From assembly GCA_905160935.1 (NCBI GenBank), contig CAJHZI010000804.1:177501-241500 (forward strand): DNA of 64,000 bases, read 5' to 3'. The notes below the pieces were generated by a model. The model searched no databases. It was not told the origin of the DNA and saw nothing but the letters and a program-made list of their open reading frames with translations. Made by a program: the position numbers and the translations under genes. Origin of the DNA: Enchytraeus crypticus (lineage: Eukaryota; Annelida; Clitellata; Enchytraeida; Enchytraeidae). This document shows positions 53,873 to 64,000 of this stretch, in pieces (the stretch's first letter is position 1; the number at the start of each line of letters is the position of its first letter).

Positions 53873-54729
53873 AAAGTTTGAATGGACTGGACTCATGTGA
53901 ATCGACTCTATTTGACCTTAATTTGGTGAAGCAGTACGATCTTAGTTTACACATCCAAAGTATCCTTTATATACTGACCTGCATGATATTTGTTAAACTG
54001 AGAAAGCTAAACATTAAGAAATGAAGCATACTAAAGCTTTATAACAGTTGCAAAATATCTTCGTTGACTAAAAGGATTTTAATTTTCCATTCAAATAAAA
54101 TTACTAAAGCTGAGGATAAAATCCCTGCTCAGTAAAATGGAAGCCGAGATGCAGAACAAAGCCGCTATAAGGTAAATATTGATGAAAATTTTGCAATAAC
54201 ACTTCAACGAGGATGGAAGTAGGACTCTATTGTCTCGGTCGCTCTCCTGCAAAACGGAAACGAACGAACAATCCTAGTTCCGGTGGAAGGTATTTGATTT
54301 CGCCTCCGGATTGCGGATCTGAATTTCTGAATCCCGTTGCGTTTCAGAAGCACCGTGGAAGTGGAAGGTGGAAGGGGAAATAAGCGACAAGTATATTATT
54401 AATTAGCTGGATTCAGAATGACGAAATAATGAATATTTTTCTCTCAGTTTCCATAGGATGAAATTTAGCTTTTAGTACGAAAATATTCAAATTTTATACG
54501 AATTAAAGTTATCTACGTTTTATTGATTGTTGTAAAAGCAAATAATTCGACTCATTTCGAATATATGGTGATAATCTAATAAAAATATTTCATGCTCTAC
54601 TGGATATGATTTCTTGACGGTATATATTTGATATAAATAGTATCGTTAAGGGTGATATATTGATGTGGTATCGTTTCCTGTGATATCACTATTTGTAACA
54701 TTTAATGCGTACTGTGTGACTTACAATTC

Positions 54730-54731
<2 letters not shown>
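53873..54731. other. Spacer
   Basis: A CCGGTGGAAGG/GCCTCCGG-rich island near 54270-54380 is more GC-rich than its surroundings but has no open frame of note. Confidence 0.35.

Positions 54732-54768
<37 letters not shown>
54732..54768. repeat. (AT)n microsatellite
   Basis: An uninterrupted AT run of about 36 bp. Confidence 0.95.
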
Positions 54769-54770
<2 letters not shown>

Positions 54771-55400
54771 AATATACTCACAAAATTCTAAATTAAAACT
54801 GTCCTTCATTAACTTGTATCAATTAGTTAGGTCAGAAGTGAGAAACTTGCTAATTAATTTTAAACAGAAATGTCTTATATTCATTTACATTAAGTATTCG
54901 TTAGAACGGTTCTTATTTATAAAATAGTACTCATCAATCATTCGCAATAAACCTGTTCGCACATTTAACCCAATCATAGGGGCAGGATTAAAGAAAGCTT
55001 AACTTGCCCGATATAAATCCGAAATTTTGCTCTTAGATTGACTTTGAACCTAATTTCGATTTTCAGTTAAATCTGGACTGCTATCAATAATGATTTATTC
55101 ACAACATTAGGGTATTAACTTTCAGGAAATTAAACTTGGCGTCTGTCTGAAAATATAAACGAATAATCCTCTATAAACACCTGGTCTACATAGGGATCTA
55201 TTTTAAAAGTATCCTAAAGAGATCTTTTGGATATTTAGATGGAATTTAATTAAAGGATTGATTGCTAACGGCTTCGCAAGGATTTTGAACTATGTGTAGG
55301 AACGAGAGAGGTTTGAAGAATATCTAATGAGTCCAATTTATATGCCGGTTATGTTGATTAGTTTCTGCATAACATTCTATCTATCTCTCGTTCTCTTCAT
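54769..55400. other. Spacer
   Basis: Nothing recognised. Confidence 0.4.
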
Positions 55401-55410
55401 GTGTCTCTCC

Positions 55411-55419
55411 TTATATCCA

Positions 55420-55471
<52 letters not shown>

Positions 55472-55475
55472 TGTC
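55411..55475. repeat. (CT)n microsatellite
   Basis: CT run ending CGCCCTCTCTCTGTCGGAC, without the F/H head. Confidence 0.9.
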
Positions 55476-55544
55476 GGACGTCCTCTCAGGTGCCAGAAAA
55501 TCAGGGTCAACGTCCTCTAAATTAATATAAAGACAGATAAACAT

Positions 55545-55870
55545 CGTCTCTCTAGTATTCTACCACTTGGTAGGTCCAATGAACATATTCATACTGAGAG
55601 TCTGCTTTCACTCTACATAAAGAGCACTCCATAGATCAACCGGTTAATCCCTTGACAAAAGTCTTTGCATTATCCATGCCTAATGTAGCCTATAGCTTGG
55701 GAAAATTGTGGCTTCTGAGGTGGTTTCTCGATGCCTTGCTCAGTGAGATGGATTAATTACCATTTAATCCGGGGGGAATGTATTTCATGGTGAGGTCGGT
55801 TACCTCTAGCCATCCTCAGCTCCTGTCTTAGTCGCCTCTTACGTACATACTGCAGATTTTTTGCGTTATC
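55545..55870 (+). repeat. Repeat H, longest plus copy
   Basis: CTAGTATTCTACCACTTGGT, AGGTCCAATG, CTGAGAGTCTGCTTTCAC, TCAACCGGTTAATCCCTTG, GAGGTGGTTTCTCGATGCC, TTAATTACCATTTAATCC and TCGCCTCTTACGTAC. It runs parallel to 61005-61345 in reverse. Confidence 0.8.
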
Positions 55871-56620
55871 CATACCATCAGCACCAGCAGACAAAGCGAT
55901 ATTGCAGTAGAAACAAGGCCAATCTGAAGACTTGCAAGGAATCTGGAAGCTCAGATGAGATAGCAGCTGTGGATAGGGAGAGATCTAATGTATTGCTGTA
56001 GGATTAATCCGGGACTTGCTCGTCCCATCATATCATAGAGCAGTTGGACCTGCTCTTACTTTCTCCGATATCACTGCTAGCAAATTGCACAATTTCAAAA
56101 GTGGGGGTTGGATTTTTTCATGACTTTTTCAGTTATTTAAGATGAAGAATACCGTTGATATATAATAATACAGTTAATATAGTTTTATAATATAGCTATA
56201 GTTAATATAATTTTGCTAATATAGTTGAGAATACCGGAGTTTTAAAGAAGTAACAAGAATTTGTTGATATTTCTCAATAGGAAAGTAGTAGAGTTTTCAA
56301 TTGATTCTATTTTGAATAACCGCTTGCTTTAAAATACCCATTAAATTTTATTTTCTAACATGTTTTTAATATTTTTATCAAACATCAATTTTTTTAAATT
56401 GAAATGTTCATTTAACATACAGAATTTCCGTTAGATAATGTATTAAATTTTCAAAAACATAATCAGAGAAAACACCATCACTGAAGCTCTTAACTGCAGA
56501 CTGGATCTCAATAAAGGTTAAATCGGAGCAGTACAGTCTTCTGGCAATAGCGACATGATTGTTAGTCATGCAGTCAAACAGTACCATGCTTTCAGCGTGA
56601 TACTGTTCGAATACAGTAAC
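55871..56620. other. Spacer
   Basis: Nothing recognised. Confidence 0.4.
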
Positions 56621-56621
56621 T

Positions 56622-56725
56622 TACTGTTACCTTAATCTGTGTGATGGTAGCTCGAGTATGTCGAATCGTTTTGAAGAGAAGCCTTGTGCTTTTGAACCTT
56701 GACGTTAAACACACTACGACCTTCT
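56622..56725 (+). repeat. Repeat E
   Basis: CTGTTACCTTAATCTGTGTG, GGTAGCTCGAGTATGTCG, AGCCTTGTGCTTTTGAACC and TTGACGTTAAACACACTACG. Confidence 0.88.
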
Positions 56726-57087
56726 GGCAATAGCCCATCTGTGTAACTATTGTTGGTGAATACAAGCCGCATATATTCAGCTTGGGCATAACCTGTTTTT
56801 TGATGCTTCACCTTTAACTTATGGAACATTCAGGCCCAATGATCTCTGATAACCATTAAAGCCGATTTATGTATTGGGTAGTTACTAAATCCACGCATAT
56901 TTAATTCTAAATCAGAACATTTCTATTATTACTGCGAAAAGAATATACACTAGAGAAAATCTTTATTTACAGCATTATAAAATTTCTTACGAAAGTATTT
57001 TGATTAATCCGTTCAATTCCATGGAAACCTACAAATGCCTATATTTTGGAGCTAACTTAGTTGACTTATCTTTATATCATTAAACTC

Positions 57088-57156
57088 CAGTGTATCGAGG
57101 CTTCTTGAAAACACTTTGCGCTTCCGACCTTCACCTTAAACACACTAAAACCTACA
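57088..57156 (+). repeat. Repeat E, partial
   Basis: CAGTGTATCGAGGCTTCTTG, TTGCGCTTCCGACCTTCACC and TTAAACACACTAAAACC. Confidence 0.7.
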
Positions 57157-57232
57157 TTTGTATAGAACTAGACTTCACGCTGAAAATTGCAGAATTACTA
57201 TAATCCAAAATAGAATTGTATAAATTGCTCTT

Positions 57233-57315
57233 TCTGGCGGTAACTCGAGTGTACAAATTTGTCCTGAAAAGAAGCCTTGTGCTTCTGTACCTTGACGTTA
57301 AGCACACTATAATCA
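57233..57315 (+). repeat. Repeat E
   Basis: CTGGCGGTAACTCGAGTGTAC, AGCCTTGTGCTTCTGTACC and TTGACGTTAAGCACACTATA. Confidence 0.82.
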
Positions 57316-57320
57316 CCAGG

Positions 57321-57419
57321 ATCTCTCTCTCTCTCTCTGTCTCTCTGTCTCTCTTTCTCTTTCTCTCTCTGTCTGTCTGTCTGTCCCTGTCTGTCTCTGT
57401 CTCTGTCTCTATCTCTGTC

Positions 57420-57494
<75 letters not shown>
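57321..57494. repeat. (CT)n with (TCTG) blocks
   Basis: CT, TCTGTCTG and CT blocks in sequence, directly after a repeat E. Confidence 0.95.
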
Positions 57495-57497
<3 letters not shown>

Positions 57498-57552
57498 CCA
57501 CAAGTCTCGTTTTGATGTCTCTAAGGTGCATTTACATGTAGTAGATGTTAAC

Positions 57553-57750
57553 ATCATCCTCCTCCTCCTCCTTTGAATCCCAGTTTAACCAGGGTCGGGA
57601 TATAAATACACTGCCTCAAATCCTCTCTGTCCTACACCACACCACACCACAGTCGCCCTATTTGAGACTTCTATTCGTTTAAAGTTTTGTAGCAATTTCT
57701 GGAGCCTAGGCGCTCATCAACCTAATGCCCTTTCTGACGTTGGTGTAGTA
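57553..57750 (+). repeat. Repeat I with (CTC) variant head
   Basis: CATCCTCCTCCTCC, TTGAATCCCAGTTTAACC, CTGCCTCAAATCCTCTCTG, GGAGCCTAGGCGCTCATC and CCCTTTCTGACGTTGGTG, then a break. Confidence 0.85.
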
Positions 57751-57847
57751 GATTTCAGCGAATCCTAAAAAATGCAGCTAAACTGCTCAAATTATAAACA
57801 GAGAGGAAAGGACTAAGCAGTTGACAAGTCTTTTAACAAGTGGACAT

Positions 57848-57955
57848 TCACAGTCCTATGAATTTCTGAGATTTTACTCTCAGATCAGCGCGGCCGGGAA
57901 TCGAACCCACGAGGGTTCAACTCACTTCAGGATCTGTCCTTAAAAACTTCAAAAC
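57848..57955 (-). repeat. SINE-D head and part of body
   Basis: The minus strand has AGATCCTGAAGTGAGTTGAAC, a GTGGGTTCGATTCCCGGCC B-box region, and TGAGAGTAAAATCTCAG. Confidence 0.8.
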
Positions 57956-58074
57956 CACGAAACGGACGTCGGATTGAGTGATTGCTATATTGTGGAATCT
58001 GAAAGTCCAACAACTGCTGTTGTTGTATTGTTCAGCCCAAGTCCATCACCATCCCTGGACAAACTTGTACATGT

Positions 58075-58530
58075 ATGTCTCACTTGATTAAAGTGATGCA
58101 GCCTGCTGTTACTCGGTCTTCTAAATTAATTACTCTTGTAAGACCTAGCTTGCCTTCACGCTCTAAGCTATCCAATCGTTCTTTCCAGCTTGCTGCACCG
58201 CAGATCTGGAATTCTCTTCCATCCAATCTTCGGAAATCTTCATTTGAAGCACATCGGCCTTTGCTTTCCTATGAGCAGTTTCATAGGCAATTGAAGACCT
58301 ATTTTTCCATCTCTCTTTGCCATCCAGTGTCCATGAGCAGCGACCTGCGCCTAAATCTGCTTTTCTTTAATTCCCTTTACTTTGGACTGATTATCTGGAT
58401 TTTGGAATTTGCACCGTTTTTGGACCTTCTTTTTGCTCGCCGGCTTGATTTTGTCTCAATAGTGCTCGATGTTGTCATTGATGACTGTAGCACTCTAATT
58501 GTTGTTATTATTATTATTCAGCTAAACCTT
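58075..58530 (+). mobile_element. LINE 3' end with RT C-terminus
   Basis: A plus-strand frame reads RSKLSNRSFQLAAPQIWNSL and PSNLRKSSFEAHRPLLSYEQ, the CR1/L2-type RT C-terminus. It runs on through the normal stop position into TTTGGACTGATTATCTGGAT, CGCCGGCTTGATTTTGTC and (ATT)n. A minus-strand relative of its UTR lies at 60250-60396. Confidence 0.85.
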
Positions 58531-59958
58531 TCTTTCACATAAATGGGCCATTATTGTAATAACCACTGGTTGTTCCATGCTTGGTGCGTTAGCTCTTACG
58601 CCACGACGATCAATGCTACTTATCTTTCGCCATCAACACAGCCGCGTTCAAACAGCTGTTTTCTTTTTAAAGCTTGTTATGTCAGTTTTCAATCGATTTC
58701 TCAGTAATCTTTTGAATTAACAAAAACAACGGAAAATAAATTGTACTTCTGGAATCAATTCAGTTATATTTTAAAACATTGGTTCTCTGAATTGAATAAT
58801 TAACCAATGGAACGTTCTAGTGGATTGGTGAGAACGATTAGAAGCATTTATTTATATTACTTAGTTAACCACCATTGCCCCATAACTTTATTAGTATAAT
58901 GCACAAGCATTTTATACTTATATGTATCTTGATAATTTATGCTATTATAAATACTAGTGCCACGTTATGACAATACAGTAACCGACTTGGAAATATTATC
59001 ATTGTAAACTAGAATAACGGCAATACTCAATTGTTGTATGAGACAACTAAGTATGAACGGAAAGCAATGGAAAACTATCTCGTAAATATTCATGTTGATG
59101 GTATCTTTTACTAAACATGTATGATAGATTAATACTGTAATTAATTAAATAAGATTATGTTTGATAGATTAATGTTATAATTAATTAATTAATTAATTAT
59201 GATTATGTATTATAGATTAATGTTATAATTAATTAATTAATTAATTAAGATTAGTTAATGTGATATTATGTTATGAGTTTCAATTTGATGTATGATCTGA
59301 CTGATCATGAAGTAATGTTATTGATAGACTTTGTACTCTTCATTCGTGTGTAATTTAAACTCCGACTACAAAAATCTGAGCCTTAGACCTCATATCTTGT
59401 AAATTATTCTAACGATATCAAGAGATTCTAAAGCCCCGCGGTTTGTAGTAGAACACTGAATAATACTTTAAACTCTCCAAGTCACTGACACGACTCGAGA
59501 CAAGAAACTGACTTAGATTTGAATTTCTTTAAAAGGTCTTATTTGATAGTTTCAGCGAAATTACTTACAGACAGCTTTTAATTAATAATTTGTCAACATA
59601 ATTAACATTTTCTACGACTGAGGAAGCTTACAGAAAATTGAATTTAACTCGTTTAGTATCCAGGTTGAGTTATGGAAATATTAAAGTCAAGGATATGCGT
59701 AATGATAATGCAAATAATGCAGTTTTAACCAAAGAAATGTTTTGTTCAAAATTGGACCAATTTAGAATATCAACGACATCATTTACATGTATATACACCC
59801 AGCCATGCAGCTTAACTTCGAAGTCATCGTAATTAGTTGAATAACGCTGATCAGTCCGCGTTTTAATTTAAGCAAAGTTACGGCATTTTCAGGGCAGATC
59901 ACGTAGGACTAGATCCATGTACTAACGAGAATTGATTGTAAAGTGTTAAATAAAGTGC
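58531..59958. other. Spacer
   Basis: At 59130-59255 a segment with GATAGATTAATGTTATAATT and TTAATTAATTAA is repeated three times. The plus frame at 59638-59832 has no recognised domain. Confidence 0.4.
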
Positions 59959-59959
59959 T

Positions 59960-60093
59960 GTTGGTGTCCTGCTCGATAGTCTTATGGCTACTCAAGAAGT
60001 CACAAACCATTGTTCACTATCGCAGAGTTTTGTCTAGTGTTGTGTTATTTTGTAAAGAGTAGTGGTTTGAAAATAAATAAATAATAAATAAAT
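59960..60093 (+). mobile_element. Repeat G with 7-bp target duplication
   Basis: GTTGGTGTCCTGCTCG, GTCACAAACCATTGTTCAC, TGTTATTTTGTAAAG, GTAGTGGTTTGA and (AAAT)n. AAGTGCT flanks it on both sides (59953-59959 and 60094-60100). Confidence 0.8.
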
Positions 60094-60249
60094 AAGTGCT
60101 ATAGTTAAAAGTGCAAATGAAAGTAAAGTTAAAGTGTTAATGCGCATTTAAGGTGCTAAACATCTTCCATCGTTGTTTTTGCGATTAAACTAACAATGTA
60201 CTTCAGATTTCATATTTAGGCGATATAAGCACGAGCACACCCACCGCTA

Positions 60250-60396
60250 CACTATTGAGACAAAATCAAGCCGGCGAGCAAAAAGAAGGTCGAAAACCGG
60301 TGCAAATTCCAAAATCCAGAAAATCAGTCCAAATAAAAAGAAAATTAAAGAAAAGGAGGTTTAGGTGCTAGACGCAACTCATATACACTGGATGGA
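60250..60396 (-). mobile_element. LINE 3' UTR fragment, inverted partner of 58.3-58.5 kb
   Basis: The minus strand has TTTGGACTGATTTTCTGGAT, TTTGGAATTTGCACCGG, CTTTTTGCTCGCCGGC and TTGATTTTGTCTCAATAGTG, as at 58380-58465. Confidence 0.85.
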
Positions 60397-60559
60397 AACG
60401 AGAGAGAGGCTTTGATGAAATAGGCTTTGATTTAATAGGCTATGATGCATGCTGTATTATCTACAAATTTCACCTTAGATATTTGAATGTGTTTGACATG
60501 TATTTCACATTGAGAACTGCATGGAGCAGCACTCAGTCCAGTCTGACTGCTGCTTTGGT

Positions 60560-60634
60560 TGGTCGGTCAACCACGTCCATGGTCGGGTTCGACGTCATGA
60601 AGTTCTATGGGCTTATGACCTTGACGTTAAACTA
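60560..60634 (+). repeat. Repeat E variant with a different head
   Basis: TGGTCGGTCAACCACGTCC, then GGGCTTATGACCTTGACG and TTAAACTAAC. Only the last 20 bases match E. Confidence 0.5.
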
Positions 60635-60673
60635 ACAAAAAGTAAGTAGTAATTCCTTCATGGTATTCACACT

Positions 60674-60752
60674 CGCCAGTAGCACGAGTGTATCAAGCCG
60701 TCTTGAAAAGAAGCCTTGTGCTTCTGAACTTTGACGTTAAACATACTACAAC
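60674..60752 (+). repeat. Repeat E
   Basis: GCCAGTAGCACGAGTGTATC, AGCCGTCTTGAAAAGAAGCC and TTGACGTTAAACATACTAC. Confidence 0.85.
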
Positions 60753-61004
60753 CTCTGACATTTCCTTCAAACATGAGGCGTCATAGTGTTTATTTCTTTT
60801 AGAGCAAACACATTACGATTCTGAAGGATTTGCGTAATAAAATTTAAAATCGATGATTTTAATGATGCGGTAAACGTCTAGAGGAAAATTAATCTTCGAG
60901 TTATCGCAAAGTTATAGTCACCTGGTTCGTTTCCGGGTTGTCTAACTATCGTGAGCTGAAGGGCTCTTGTATACATGTATGTGCTCACAGTACCCACTCA
61001 CATT

Positions 61005-61308
61005 ATAGCATTTCAATCCCAGCAAAAATAAAAATGAAAGGCGACTAAAGCAGGAGCTGAGGATGGCAAGATGGGACCTACCTAACCATGAAATATTTTC
61101 CCCCAGGGTTAAATGGTAATTAATCCATCTTACTGAGGAAGGCAACGAGAAACCACCTCAGAAGTCATACTTTTCTCAAGCTATAGCTAGAGATAAGGCA
61201 TCGCCTTTGTGAAGGGATTAACTTGTTGATCTAAGGAGTGCTCTTATACAGGGAGAAAGCAGACTTTGAGTATGGATATTCCTTGAATCTGCCACTTGGC
61301 AGTGCACT

Positions 61309-61350
<42 letters not shown>
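61005..61350 (-). repeat. Repeat H with (CT)n head, full-length
   Basis: The minus strand has (CT)n, TTCAGTGCACTGCCAAGTGG, CAGATTCAAGGAATATCC, AGATCAACAAGTTAATCCC, GAGGTGGTTTCTCGTTGCC, ATTAATTACCATTTAACCC and CCTCAGCTCCTGCTTTAGTC. Confidence 0.88.
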
Positions 61351-61351
<1 letters not shown>

Positions 61352-61495
61352 GAGAATCGCAACAAAAATTTAAACACACAATATAGGAGTCCGCATGCCA
61401 TCGCTGATATCACGCCCAACTGAGTACTGCATTTCATCCATAATCTATCATAAAGAGATTTTTTCTATAAAAGTCTTTGGAATTTAGTGGTAAAA

Positions 61496-61613
61496 CTAGC
61501 TAAGGTTAACGTCAGTTTCCTCACTGAAAGCGATGTCAGTGAATGACGAGCCCAGGATTTGAACCCCGCACATACTGATCCGCGGTTGAGTATTTTACCG
61601 ACGTCGTCACTGG
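61496..61613 (-). repeat. SINE-A
   Basis: CCAGTGACGACGTCGGTAAA on the minus strand, ACTCAACCGCGG, GGGGTTCAAATCCTGGG and CAGTGAGGAAACTGACG. Confidence 0.85.
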
Positions 61614-61954
61614 CGACAGTCGAGGCAAGTCGTGAGGTTAGAAGCTTGAAAGAAATTAATCCCTGAAGACAATTGTCAATGGAGAACAATAATAGACTAG
61701 CATTACTTCCTGTGGTGGTCAGCTAGATATGGCACTGTATGCCCTCTCTAATGGCGGCAGGATAATGTCGGTAAGTTATGATATTGATATTGTGAGTTAG
61801 TCAATGGCTTTCTGCTATGATTATTTAATCACTGACGATATGGGCACATACGATGTAGAAACTGATGATTCGCCAATGATAATGAGACACTGGTGATCTT
61901 GAAAATGATTTATGCAATGATGATTTAATTCCGGCTTGATTCCGACTTGATTCC

Positions 61955-62090
61955 GGCTGGAGCCAGTGGCGAAGTCGGTAAGATATTCGACCGCGGACCA
62001 GTAGGTGCGGGTTCAAATCCTAGGCTCGCCCGTCACTGACAACGCTTTCGAGTGAGGAAACTGACGTTAACCTTAGCTTTAGCTTTAGAT
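61955..62090 (+). repeat. SINE-A, full-length
   Basis: GGCTGGAGCCAGTGGCGAAG, GCGGGTTCAAATCCTAGG, GAGGAAACTGACGTTAACC and an (AGCTTT)n tail. Just upstream GATTCCGGCTTGATTCCGAC repeats the start of the head. Confidence 0.9.
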
Positions 62091-62496
62091 TTTAAGCATT
62101 AAATACTCTTAAGCAATGAGGTTTTAAATTTAATCTAATTCTAATTATGCAAGCTTCCAAGTCGATGATACAGCTATAAGATATTCCCTTAACAAATAAT
62201 AACATTACTTGTACAACTTACCGCCTGTTGCAGCAGATACGGTTTCGTTTTCTGATCTTTATCTTGGAGTATATTCGCTATGGCTTTCATTCCATTTTCA
62301 CAACTAAATATATAATTTATCTAATGCAGTTCGAGTCAATGTTCTAAGCTGTGACACTTTTATCAAGTCGATCTTACAATAGAATCAACTTCTAGGTTAT
62401 CGGATTATATTATCTGTGAAATATACATGTATTTTTACAGTATTGGCTTTTATTTACTGCACAGAGAAAACAAATAAGAAATATAACTGTAGTCTC
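62091..62496. other. Spacer
   Basis: Nothing recognised. Confidence 0.4.
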
Positions 62497-62592
62497 TGTC
62501 TCCGTCTCTCTCTCTCTCCCTCTCTCTCTCTCTTAGTGCACTTCCTACTGGTAGATCCATGGTTCATAACGCCTTCCCTCTTCTTTGTCGGC
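62497..62592 (+). repeat. (CT)n with repeat F head
   Basis: (CT)n, TTAGTGCACTTCCTACTGG, TAGATCCATGGTTCATAACG and CCTTCCCTCTTCTTTGTCG. Confidence 0.82.
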
Positions 62593-62683
62593 TAAAGCAT
62601 TAAAATAAGCATGGCGTTTGCTTTAATATACAATAAGCCTACTTGTATAGCTCATGATATATATTCATCAGAAATTTCTCACT

Positions 62684-62710
62684 CCTCTCTCCCTCTATCT
62701 CTGTCTCTCT

Positions 62711-62754
<44 letters not shown>

Positions 62755-62757
62755 AAA
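62684..62757. repeat. (CT)n microsatellite
   Basis: CT run without an F/H junction. Confidence 0.9.
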
Positions 62758-62925
62758 TTGTCTCATGCCACCTCTCTGGCTTAGATAATAATTTACTGTT
62801 GTCTGATTTTATCAATTCTAAAAGTTGTTGGTCGGATAAAGCGAAGCGCATCGACCCCTTCTGTATTACTCGAGAAGATTGCGAAGATACCTACGGGTCT
62901 GCGTAATGATGCTATATATCTGTGA

Positions 62926-63088
62926 AGTCCTCGACATTGTCCTCTAATTTATGTCATCGAACTTGTCCACCTATTTAGGTCATCGACCTTGTCCTCTTAT
63001 TTAGGGCATCGACTTTGTCCTCCTATTTAGGTCGTCGACTTTGTCCTCTTATTTAGGTCATCGACCTTGTCCTCTTATTTAGGTCATT
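62926..63088. repeat. 26-bp minisatellite, six units
   Basis: TCATCGACCTTGTCCTCTTA followed by TTTAGG, with CCTA and CGTCGACTTTG variants. Confidence 0.9.
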
Positions 63089-63278
63089 TGTGATGCATGG
63101 CCGTATCTTCTGCCTCAGGAACCGATGTTAAGAACTCAAGTGTGCGAATAATTGCAGTGAAACATTTGAATTAACTTCGTTTTAAATTTAGTTCTCTTGA
63201 CTCTAAGGTTGCAGACAAGAATTTCAAAGTAAATTTTAGAAGAATTGAAAGATTAAATTTCAAATTATAACTCATGGC

Positions 63279-63282
<4 letters not shown>

Positions 63283-63326
<44 letters not shown>

Positions 63327-63343
63327 AATATATATATATATAT

Positions 63344-63394
<51 letters not shown>

Positions 63395-63427
63395 ATATAT
63401 ATACAAAATAAACATATATACATTATA

Positions 63428-63460
<33 letters not shown>
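63283..63460. repeat. (AT)n microsatellite
   Basis: TA runs interrupted by TTTATA and GTATA. Confidence 0.95.
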
Positions 63461-63473
63461 CACTTTCTATATC

Positions 63474-63612
63474 ACTGGCTGGATCCAGTGGCCACGTCGG
63501 TATGATATTCGACCGCGGATCAGTGTGTGCTGGTTTCAAATCCTGGGCTCGCCCGTCACTGACATCGCTTTCGAATGAGGAAACTGACATTAACATTAGC
63601 CTTTTAGCTTTT
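63474..63612 (+). repeat. SINE-A, full-length
   Basis: Starts CACTGGCTGGATCCAGTGG, itself a palindrome, with TTTCAAATCCTGGGCTCGCC and GAGGAAACTGACATTAAC. It abuts the (AT)n tract. Confidence 0.85.
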
Positions 63613-63700
63613 ATATGAAAAAGTGAGTGTGAGAGAGAAAAAACAGAGAGAACTACCTCTCTCTTTCTTTCTCTTTCTAGATCGCTTTAGGCCTATATCT

Positions 63701-63780
63701 CCGCGGTCGAATATCTTTGTAGCCTGATCCGCGGTCGAATATCTTACCGATTTCGCCACTAGCTCCAGCCTGTGGCGAAG
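63701..63780 (-). repeat. SINE-A head only, with snapback
   Basis: The minus strand gives AGTGGCGAAATCGGTAAGAT and ATTCGACCGCGGATCAGG, then stops before the B-box. CCGCGGTCGAATATCTTT occurs twice (63701 and 63730), and TTCGCCAC faces GTGGCGAA at 63752-63779. Confidence 0.75.
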
Positions 63781-64000
63781 TGCATATATATAAATTTGGC
63801 TATGGTCCAGTCACAGTATTTATTAATCAACTTGTACCTTTTTTGGCAATCTTGTATTTCTTATAAAATCATCCCCATTCATTGCTGTTGGAGAAGATGT
63901 GCTTAGAGTCAACCATTTTAATTGCATCAGTATTAATATAGATATAGCCCAATACTTGAAGGAATAGCATAAAATTATGCTTAATCTAATTTATTTGTTA

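Overview
This is eukaryotic, AT-rich, intron-containing DNA that is dominated by interspersed and tandem repeats. There are no operons, no ribosome binding sites and no dense coding. The protein fragments that can be read point to an invertebrate animal. They are the last exon of a LECT2/M23-like secreted protein, a peptide GPCR of the DMSR/FMRFamide-receptor type, and CR1/L2/Jockey-type LINEs. The mix of many tRNA-derived SINE families with LINE-like tails and abundant (CT)n tracts suggests a mollusc, perhaps a gastropod. That placement is inference only.

Gene content is small. At 73-266 (+) lies the terminal exon of a LECT2-like M23-fold protein whose other exons are off the left edge. One GPCR gene runs on the minus strand from about 35.5 kb to 20.9 kb. 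Its two visible coding exons (35488-35043 and 21805-20923) join in frame across a 13.2 kb intron to give 442 residues with seven membrane segments. A short ORF at 27620 (+), inside that intron, is unexplained. All other protein-like sequence is transposon debris: a nearly full RT ORF at 44.6-46.8 kb, LINE 3' ends at 22.1, 25.8, 26.3, 31.9, 58.1 and 60.3 kb, and two old RT fossils at 16.4 and 53.5 kb.

The rest is repeats. I name the families locally. SINE-A is tRNA-like, about 135 bp, with about 18 copies. SINE-D is tRNA-like, about 230 bp. SINE-L is a second tRNA head carrying a SINE-A-like tail. LINE-B and LINE-C are LINE 3' ends with (ATTG)n and (ATT)n tails. E is a short repeat ending GACGTTAAACACACTA. 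I is (ATC)n-headed. F and H are repeats attached to (CT)n. G is a retroposed unit with an (AAAT)n tail. There are also a hAT-type MITE with a perfect 8-bp target duplication, an LTR-like remnant, several strong hairpins, and at least fifteen minisatellite arrays with unit lengths from 10 to 81 bp.

The most interesting signal is modular. LINE-B, LINE-C, SINE-A and SINE-L, which have unrelated heads, all end in the same 3' module (CTGACAT ... GAGGAAAC ... GACGTTAA) followed by a family-specific microsatellite. In LINE-C this module lies downstream of a readable RT C-terminus and its stop codon. So the donor LINE and the SINEs that appear to use its tail can be seen side by side in one window. 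I did not find a convincing new enzymatic or defence system.
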